DNA of 64,000 bases from assembly GCA_028274465.1 (NCBI GenBank), contig CM051455.1, positions 105,150,942 through 105,214,941 of the forward strand, in the 5' to 3' direction. A program made the translations under genes and the position numbers. The DNA comes from Plantago ovata (lineage: Eukaryota; Streptophyta; Magnoliopsida; Lamiales; Plantaginaceae). The notes under the pieces are model-generated. The model made no database searches and was not told the origin of the DNA. It saw only the letters and a list, made by a program, of their open reading frames with translations. Every line of letters starts with the position of its first letter. The stretch's first letter is position 1. This document shows, in pieces, positions 57,201 through 64,000 of the stretch.

Positions 57201-58274
57201 TTTGGACATCAATTGATCTCACCTTGCTAGATCTTTGTGAGTTTAGCAATTCACCGGAGATTGACAATCTTTGGTGGTAACTTTGTATCTCACAATTCTG
57301 CTATTTATCTTTTAATTCAACATGTTTTCATTCATTATTGCTTCAATTATGATTGTTGATTGTGTTATTGATATGAGTAGCTAAGCATCTAGTTGGTGAT
57401 AGTATGTGAATTCGTAGCTAGGGTTCGTATTATGCATGATTGAGTTTCTAAGTCTTTTACTTGTTTAATTATCTTAATTCGATTCTTTGATCTGACTAAG
57501 CCATATATCTTCGTAGAAAAGTGTTAGAAACACTAGGACAATTCACTACATGGAAAATGGATTTTAGCGACGGATGTCATCCGTCGCTATATGTTTGCGA
57601 TCCGTCGTTAAAGGCGATTAGCGACGGATTGTCCGTCGCTAAATAGGACGTCGCGAAAAGTCATCCGTCGCTAAAACAAAAAGAGACGGTTAAACCCAAC
57701 CGTCACAAAATAATAGCGACGGATAAACCTATCCGTCTCCCTAGTGGTCGTTGACCATTATGGAGACGGAATAAATTAGCCGTCGCTATTATTTTGCGAC
57801 GGTTGGGTTTAACCATCGCTAAATGTATGGGACACGTGTCCTTCCCTGACAAAGTGCTAATAGCGACGGATAGAGTCATCCGTCGTTCTGTTATTGTTTT
57901 CAAATAATGTTTGTTATTCGAGTTAAAATTGAAGGCGCCAGAGACTTATGTTTGATGATTGACGGTACGAAACTATAAATTTCATTCAACAAACTAAAAT
58001 TGTACATACATAAATACTAAAATGTACGAACATAAACATAAAAAACGAGCATCTCAAAATGTACGGAGATGCAATCCTACAATGTACGAACATAAACTAA
58101 AAATACTAAAACTACTAGCTACTCCTCTGCCTCTGCGTTCTCCTCGGCCTCTGCGTTCTCCTCGGCCTCTGCGTTCTCCACCCCACCCAAAGCTCCAGCA
58201 TGGTGGTGCGGCTGGATGAGGGGAGGGTCCCAGTTCTAGTACACTTCCCACAGCGGCCGAGAAGCCGTGTCAAT

Positions 58275-60334
58275 TCATAGGGGCCATTTTCCCTCCTTGC
58301 TCCAGTCAGTTTTGACTCTCATCATCGTATGCATGTGGATGCTAGATCCTCGGACCAGAAACGCATTCCACAACTCCTCCATATGAGCAGGAGGCATATA
58401 GTAGTAGTTCTGCAATATATATTCAATGTACATATAAGTGAAATGAAACACAATTTACCTAAATGTTACACTTAATTAGTGAGCGCCGCCTACTCAATAA
58501 CCTAAGGTTGCGGTCTAACATAATCATGGACGCCGCCTACCCAACATCATGAATACGGGCGTAAAGTTATTAAATACAAATAAAGTACCTTCAATTCCTC
58601 GAAAAACTGCTCCTTTGCGGATATAGGAAGCGTACTCCACCTTTCACCCCCACTCCCTGGCTCTGGAAGCGTATGAAATCTTCTACGGATGATGTTACCC
58701 AACTTTCTATTAGCTTCAGGCGGGTGAAACCTGTAACACATATTAAAAAAATAATTATGGATACCCACAACTATATATAAAAACTTTAAGTACAAAACTT
58801 TAAGTACAAAACTTACATGGAACCCTGCCCAACAGACAAGACAGGCAGCCCATTGTCGCCGCCCTGGGGCAGTCCTTGACCATCGTCGCCGCCCTGGGGT
58901 TGTGCTTGACCATCGACGTTCATTGTCTTGACTGTTAGTTAACTTATGGTCAGTTAATAAGTTGTCACTTAATAAGTACAGACGAGGACTCGGAAATAAT
59001 GGTGTGTTCGAAGGCCAATGTGATTGTATTTTTTATACATGTAAATCATATTTAACTAACATTTCCTTGCATGACATGATTACCGCAATACAAACTTTCC
59101 TTGCTTTTCAAGACCCCGACTACACTTGATTGTTAGTTAACTTATTGTCACTTAATAAGTATACACGAGGACTCGGAAAGCAAGGAAAATTTGTAATGTT
59201 TACTCTATGGATACCAGGAAATAAAGTTCATTTATTACGGTGCCTGCCTACTACAATCATTCACAACACAATGGGTGTTCAGTTAAATACAATCAGTTAG
59301 CTTAAATATCAGTAAGGCTTACCAATGGGTGCAAACCAATAAAACGCTTACTGATCGACAGTAAACATATAGTATTAGTTATCACCCAATGTAAGCCTAA
59401 TCCAACACTTCCAAACTAATATATGTATATCATCATCACACCTATTCATTTCAATGAAAAACAAATGAAAAACAAACTCTTATGTGTGTTCAGTCAAATA
59501 CAATCAGTTCGATTAAATGTTGGGGAGACTTTTCTATGAGACCTAACCAATGTAACGCTCACTGGTCGATAGTAAGCATATACTATTAGTTAGGGCCCAA
59601 GAAAAATCTTACCAACACACAGAAACCGATTATAATAGCATCATCACACTTAATAGCTTATATAACATAATTAAAATAATTAACATAATTATAATTATCA
59701 GAACTAAGTAGGCAGAATTTTAATCTTTTAATTAATCAACCTTAATCCAACTTAATTCAAAATTTAACAAAATATTAAGCAAATTTAACATAAATATTAA
59801 GCATGAATATAATAACATGAAAACAGAACTAACTTAAGCAATTTAACAGCAACATAATCATAGTAAATTACAGTATAACTATAATAAATTAATACTAAAT
59901 TATAGAATTATATTAAATTTCAGTTAACATAATCAATTAACAGCCTCTAGTTAATTCTAACTAATTTAAAAAATTACAGAATAAATTTAAAATAAAATAT
60001 TTAAACTGATTGTTTCTATTCAACATATATAATTTACCATTTTACAATTTAAACAATCATAATTACGAAAAAGCTAAAAAAGGCCCAAAAATTAGGGTTA
60101 GGGTTCTAACCTGTTTTGGGTACGGTACAGATTGAATCGGAGAGGCGAAGAGGAGGTGGCTCGATCTACCAATTCAGCAAAAGAGAAGAATTAAGACAAG
60201 AAATTGAAATTGACAATGAAATTCAAATTGAGAAGAGAGAATGAGAGGAATGAACTTACCGATTGGACAGAGATCGGAAGGAGAAGAGAAGGTGGTGGTG
60301 TCGACTCCGGTAGTGGCTCCGACGGTGATGGCAT
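58275..60334 (-). CDS. CACTA-borne five-exon gene, truncated Transposase_24-like protein
   Basis: Minus-strand exons 60334-60260, 60165-60111, 58931-58817, 58730-58589 and 58409-58275, all with GT-AG introns, join in one frame of 173 aa with a TGA stop at 58277-58275. The start MPSPSEPLPESTPPP is Pro-rich. A GGD-rich repeat follows (QPQGGDDGQGLPQGGDNG). The C-terminal part FHPPEANRKLGNIIRRRF, WSTLPISAKEQFFEELKNYY and MEELWNAFLVRGSSIHMHTM has the spacing of the N-terminal part of plant Ptta/En/Spm Transposase_24 proteins (F.P....R.I..I...F / W..IP...R..FF.EF / R..FE.KGS). Those proteins are usually much longer; here it ends at KWPL. The gene is transcribed outward from the right subterminal repeats. 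Exon joins are predictions from the sequence alone. Confidence 0.6.
58470..58565 (-). repeat. Two GGGTAGGCGGCG units in an intron of the CACTA-borne gene
   Basis: On the minus strand GGGTAGGCGGCGTCCATG and GAGTAGGCGGCGCTC occur about 48 bp apart, with AGACCGC between, as in the copia leader minisatellite at 16200-16420. They lie in intron 4 (58410-58588). Confidence 0.8.
58932..60110 (-). other. Long AT-rich intron of the CACTA-borne gene
   Basis: Very AT-rich, without open frames. It contains two diverged copies of a 'taacgctcactg-tcg(a)tagtaa-gcatatagtattagtta' block (59335-59390 and 59545-59600) and a repeated GACGAGGACTCGGAAA (58981 and 59163). Confidence 0.6.
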
Positions 60335-61171
60335 GGTGGTGGATTTTTGAGATGGGAGGAGGAGAAGGAGAAGAAGGATAAGAGATTAGGGTCTGAAGAA
60401 ATGGGGAAATGATCTGGGGAGGAAGACGATCGCGTCTGTTTATTGGAAATATAGCGACGGATAGTCCATCCGTCGCTATTTATTTATTTTTATTTTTATT
60501 TCTCATTTTCTTTATTCTGGTCAACTATAATTAGTGACGGATAGATTTATCCGTCTCTAAATTGGAGGGATGAACAATATTCGTCGCTAAGTTAATGTCG
60601 AATTGACTCTTTCCAATGACGAACTGAGCTTAGAGCGCAATTCGTCTTTATCCGTCATTAACGGTAGCGATCCGTCGCTAAATAGCGACGGATCCCATCC
60701 GTAGCAACTCTTCCGTCGCTACATGGCTGATTTCTTGTAGTGATTCAAGATCATCGATTCGATTATATATAATTTGCAAGGACTGCTTGAACTAAGATTG
60801 ACAACCTTAGCCAAGTATTAGTATAGATAGGAAGCTTTCAAAATACACGTCTACAAATCTGTCTTTGGTGTTTGTAAATCGAATTACTTTTAAGGCAGTA
60901 CGAGTTGCACTTTCATGCATAATTAGAACTTGATGCTTAGAACGAGTATACTATCACCAGCATTCTCCATATATTGTTAAGTCGAGTTAATATAAATTTG
61001 TTTTCTGAAATTATATATAGTTATTTAGTTAAAGCTAGTTTAGTCGCTAGAGATCGACACTCGAGGTCATCTTACCTCTGCACTACCTGTTTTGTGTAGT
61101 TGTGAGAGTTTCCCTTTGGCTTTCAAACAAATTAATTTGATTGTTCGAGTCTGACAATCTCGTTCATCAAA

Positions 61172-61191
61172 TTGGCGCCGCTGCCGGGGAC
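61172..61191 (+). other. Primer binding site of element F
   Basis: TTGGCGCCGCTGCCGGGGAC two bases after the LTR; one change from the tRNA-Asp-type consensus. Confidence 0.85.
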
Positions 61192-61376
61192 TATTACTCC
61201 TTTTTACTCTTTAGCTTATTTATATTTTCATCATTCAATTCTCAGAATTAGTAGTTTAGTTTGTGTTTGATAATTTAGATCTCCTTATCGTATTTATCAT
61301 GTTTTCATATTCATATTCTGCGTATGCTATGTGTTTTACGATCATGAGTAACTGATTATCTTGTTGGTGGTACTTT

Positions 61377-61506
61377 GGAAATCGATGCTTGTGGTTGAGA
61401 TTGCATGTTAGTTATGCTAAATATAAGTGCAACAACCTTAGGAAATCGATGCTTATGGTTGAGATTGCATGTTAGTTATGCTAAATATTAAGTGCAACAA
61501 CCTTAG
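61377..61506 (+). repeat. 64-bp tandem duplication in the leader of element F
   Basis: GGAAATCGATGCTT...CAACCTTAG occurs twice (from 61377 and 61441) with only three differences. The ATG at 61469 lies inside the second copy. Confidence 0.85.
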
Positions 61507-62624
61507 CAAGATTAGCTCCATACTACCACCTCATTGTCATCAAACTAAACTACCAAGCTCTAGGGTTTACTCTCAGCAACTTCACTTTCTTAGAGGATTT
61601 TTTCCTTGCAAGTTTTTTGTTATTCTTTTGTGGATTCTGCTCCTTGGTTTCTTGTTTCCTCCTGTGCAGAAACTAGTTCCTTGTAAGGATGAGTATGGAG
61701 CTTCTTTGACAAGGTATGTGCAACATGTGCAACCTCGAGGGCCTTGCATAACATTGGAAGAAGATTGCAAGGATTATGATTTTGATCCTTCGTACTACTC
61801 CATTGTTTTCACGTTTTCGAGTCGTGATGATCCAAGAGGGTACTTAGACACGTTCGAGGAAGGTGTGTTGAGGATACCTCGTGAGAATGTGGAGGGGGTT
61901 ATTTTATCACATGAGCAGCTTTGTATAAGAGGATTTATGGGAGCCTTGAGAGGGAGCGCTCGAGAATGGCTCAAAATCCCGCCGGCAAGATCATTGCACA
62001 CTTGGGGTGAAATAACCAACAAGTTTCTGGAACATTGGGATTGGGAATCACCTCCCGGTTCGAAGACATGGACGTCTAGCTTCGCTAATCTGCCACCAGA
62101 AATCGACATAGCCAATGTAGAGGAATGTGGTGAAGAATCTATTGATGAAGCCTCTTCAGTGCTTAGCTTGGATTCCACGTCCTTAATTGAGGATGTCAAG
62201 ACTGTTGGTAAAGAAGAAGTCGTTTGAGGAGGTGATGACTGAATCCATTGCTTCACCTGAGTTAGACAGTGTTGTCTTGAGTTGTGTTGAGATCGAGGAG
62301 CTACTCTCTGAAGATTTTGCTACCTCTAAATCGACATGTTTGGATTCTATTGCTACAGACACTCTTGATCTTGACTCCTATGTTCTGGTCCATGCACCCA
62401 CCTATGAGTTTCAAGGGAGTTTTGATCCACTTTTCTCTTTTTATTTTCCATCCGATTTCCTTAGTTATTTTTTAGATTTTGATTTTACTGATTTTGTTAA
62501 TTTTAGTTTTCAGGGAATCATGGACTTGCTTGAGCAACTAAGGAGAGGAGCCAAGGATGGTTCCCAAGATGCATGGAGTAATGGAACGGATGCACAAGAT
62601 TCGTTTCCATGTGATAATGGATAG
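61469..62624 (+). pseudogene. gag: gag-like gene of element F, two overlapping frames
   Basis: First frame 61469-62227: a hydrophobic stretch FFVILLWILLLGFLF (about residues 49-63), then Gag-like motifs DDPRGYLDTFEEGVLRIPRE, HEQLCIRGFMGALRGSAREW and LHTWGEITNKFLEHWDWE. It is shorter than the Gag of G or H after KFLEH, as if the middle of the capsid had been deleted. The frame 62187-62624 overlaps by 41 bp in another phase and carries an acidic linker (SVVLSCVEIEELLSEDFATS) like that of H. A frameshift mutation is likelier than programmed shifting. The true start is uncertain: an acceptor-like CTGTGCAG at 61660-61670 may mark a spliced leader, and the hydrophobic part may be untranslated. Confidence 0.6.
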
Positions 62625-62804
62625 CCTTAGTGGTATTTCTTGCATGTACTTTAGTTTTATCGCCTTCTTGCATTGCATGCATATTTATTTTGAGCACTTC
62701 ATTGGTTTTTCTCCTATGTTTAAGTATGTTTTTGGTGATAGAATAGGTAAAAAGATGGTAAATTTGTGTATGGGACGGAAAAAACTCGGCGCCGGGGTCT
62801 TGAG

Positions 62805-62935
62805 CTCCTAGGCGAACCGCCCCCCACACGGGGCGGTGCGCCCGGGAGGGCCAGCCCGCCTTAGGCTCCCTGGATGCCCCTGGCGAACCGCCCCCCACAA
62901 GGGGCGGTGCGCCTGAGGGGTCCAGAGCGCTGGGT
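62805..62935 (+). repeat. Palindromic GC-rich array of element F
   Basis: Two GGCGAACCGCCCCCCACA / GGGGCGGTGCGCC pairs (62811-62845 and 62882-62915), about 70 bp apart, lying about 180 bp after the gag-like reading. The remaining 3' region to 64000 is non-coding. Confidence 0.75.
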
Positions 62936-63603
62936 GTCCGGATTTTCATCCGGATACCCCATTTTGTCCCATGTTCAAATTTATCGATCTTTTTATCCTT
63001 TTTATCACCCGTTTTGGTTTCTCACGAGGTTCATTGCGTAATACAGGTTACAGGTACTCTTTCAGCTCTCACCCAATATCCATGTTCGGCGTTCGGGACG
63101 TACGGCAAATTTCAGGTTTGGGGGGGAGGTTATCTCTGGGTATTCCAATGACTTATATTTTTCATTTCAACTCGTGAAAGCCTTTGTTTGCACGTTTACC
63201 GTTTTCTTAGGATTTAGTTTGTTCGTATGCATTCATCCTTAGTCTAATTTTTGCATGATGTTGTGTGGAGTTTATTGCCAAAAATTTTGAACTTTTTTAT
63301 TGTATAAACTAAGTGTTTGTGACCATTGACCATACATTGCATCTCTATGGAATAGTTTGAGGTTTGTCTCGCTTGGCTTGTCATATTCGTATGTGCACTA
63401 GTTAAATTTCGTAGTCTCGACATCACTATGTGGTGTTTTCTCTACTGCGGTTCGCGAAGGCCTTATAAAATGTCGCATGTTAGAGTCTTTGGTTGTATTC
63501 TCGTGTAATTATGTACCTAAGAGGCAACAAGTCTTCACCTTGGTTTTTGAGATTACTAAATGCCTAGGAAGGAGGTAGAGTGAGGTGTGTGTTCCTTTGT
63601 TTG

Positions 63604-63736
63604 AAACCTTTTCTAACGAATAGGATTGGGGAGGGGGTTACAATTATTATGACTTGTTTTTCGTCTTGTTGAGTTTGTTTTTATTTTTTGTGAGTTTGTG
63701 CTCCAACCTATTCTTTCGAATAGGTTTGGGGAGGTC
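63604..63736 (+). other. Two hairpin plus TTGGGGAGG units, element F
   Basis: TTCTAACGAATAGGATTGGGGAGG at about 63611 is split here as hairpin (TTCTAACGAA) and purine tract; a better copy CCTATTCTTTCGAATAGG then TTTGGGGAGG lies at 63708-63736. Purine-rich runs follow to about 63900. Confidence 0.7.
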
Positions 63737-64000
63737 GTTGTAGTGTCATTGTTATTTCCTTTCATTGTACTTCCATTGTGCTACTGCTGGCTATAAAAAA
63801 AAATCGAAAAAACAATAAATAAATAAAAAATTCCAAAATCTGGAAAATGAAAAAAAAAAGAAAAAAAGAATAAGACCCAAAAAAAAAAACAAACGAAGGG
63901 TCCAAGCAAGCCAAAAGCAGTTTTAGCAAAGTATTGCATTGTTTTTTCAACTTTTGTAGTAGTTCGTAATCGAGTTGTAAATTCTTCCTTGTGTTCTCGT

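Larger units (their letters stand above)
57544..60742 (-). mobile_element. Non-autonomous CACTA (En/Spm) transposon
   Basis: Terminal CACTACATGGAAAATGG and, reverse complemented, CACTACAAGAAATCAGCC, flanked by ATT duplications (57541-57543, 60743-60745), the 3-bp size of CACTA elements. Dense subterminal repeats of TAGCGACGGAT in both orientations fill 57565-57880 and 60445-60725. No full transposase (TnpD-like) is present in the 3.2 kb; one small five-exon gene lies on the minus strand. Confidence 0.9.
56446..61169 (+). repeat. 5' LTR of element F (contains the CACTA element)
   Basis: TGATGACAGTG to CTCGTTCATCA; about 1.52 kb without the insertion; closely similar to solo LTR D. TATA-like CTTTATATATAAAAG at 57070-57084, with GGCGGACCGCC words just upstream (57012-57050). 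Confidence 0.85.
56446..64000 (+). mobile_element. Plus-strand gag-only element 'F' (runs off the window)
   Basis: Order: 5' LTR (56446-61169, split by a CACTA element), primer site, gag-like reading, palindromes, 3' untranslated region with hairpins. Same superfamily as the others. It was inserted into the 3' region of the minus-strand element D' after GGAGCACAAA. The 3' LTR would lie beyond 64000. Confidence 0.8.

Overview
This is nuclear DNA of a land plant, most likely a eudicot. Evidence: one split gene with GT-AG introns encoding plant-type glutaminyl cyclase, plus a dense nest of plant transposable elements (Athila-like and other Ty3/gypsy, Ty1/copia, CACTA, hAT-like and Harbinger-like MITEs). 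No bacterial features, rRNA genes or CRISPR arrays were seen. The species cannot be named from the sequence.

Layout. 1-5756: AT-rich flank and an 11-exon gene (CDS 1272-5555) for glutaminyl-peptide cyclotransferase, with TA microsatellites in introns 1 and 4. 5757-6366: a long-armed foldback MITE with TTA target duplications. 6870-10033: a degenerate ~43-bp minisatellite split by a solo LTR (7428-9636), which is itself split by a hAT-like MITE (8246-8845). 10034-27430: an Athila-like element 'A' (LTR, PBS, gag, broken protease, env-position ORF2), whose LTR holds another solo LTR (10163-11378) and whose gag holds a 10.5-kb copia element (14352-24861). 27431-34522: a minus-strand relative 'E' that cut ORF2 of A; its LTR holds a gag-only element 'G' (27545-32730). 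34523-43767: plus-strand element 'B', the best preserved non-autonomous copy, with a double foldback element (41531-43237) near its end. 43768-46206: a rearranged second copy of the A/E junction (A', E'). 46207-56445: minus-strand element D', whose LTR holds a 2.7-kb gypsy solo LTR 'T' (47136-55399), which holds gag-only element 'H' (48081-53661). 56446-64000: plus-strand element 'F', whose LTR holds a 3.2-kb CACTA element (57544-60742) carrying its own five-exon gene.

How it fits together. The A/B/D/E/F/G/H elements are one superfamily of LTR retrotransposons with a tRNA-Asp-type primer site. Every copy whose internal region is visible lacks reverse transcriptase, RNase H and integrase. They must have been moved in trans by an autonomous partner that is not in this window. 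They share four unusual DNA signatures: arrays of short GC-rich palindromes just upstream of the LTR TATA box, matching palindromes inside the element, a hairpin around GGGAGGCAACCC where pol should end, and repeated hairpins followed by TTTGGGGAGG copies of the polypurine tract.

The two genes that look potentially functional are the glutaminyl cyclase (293 aa) and a short five-exon gene inside the CACTA element (173 aa, related to the plant En/Spm Transposase_24 family). All retroelement genes seen here are broken by stops or frameshifts, except possibly parts of element F.
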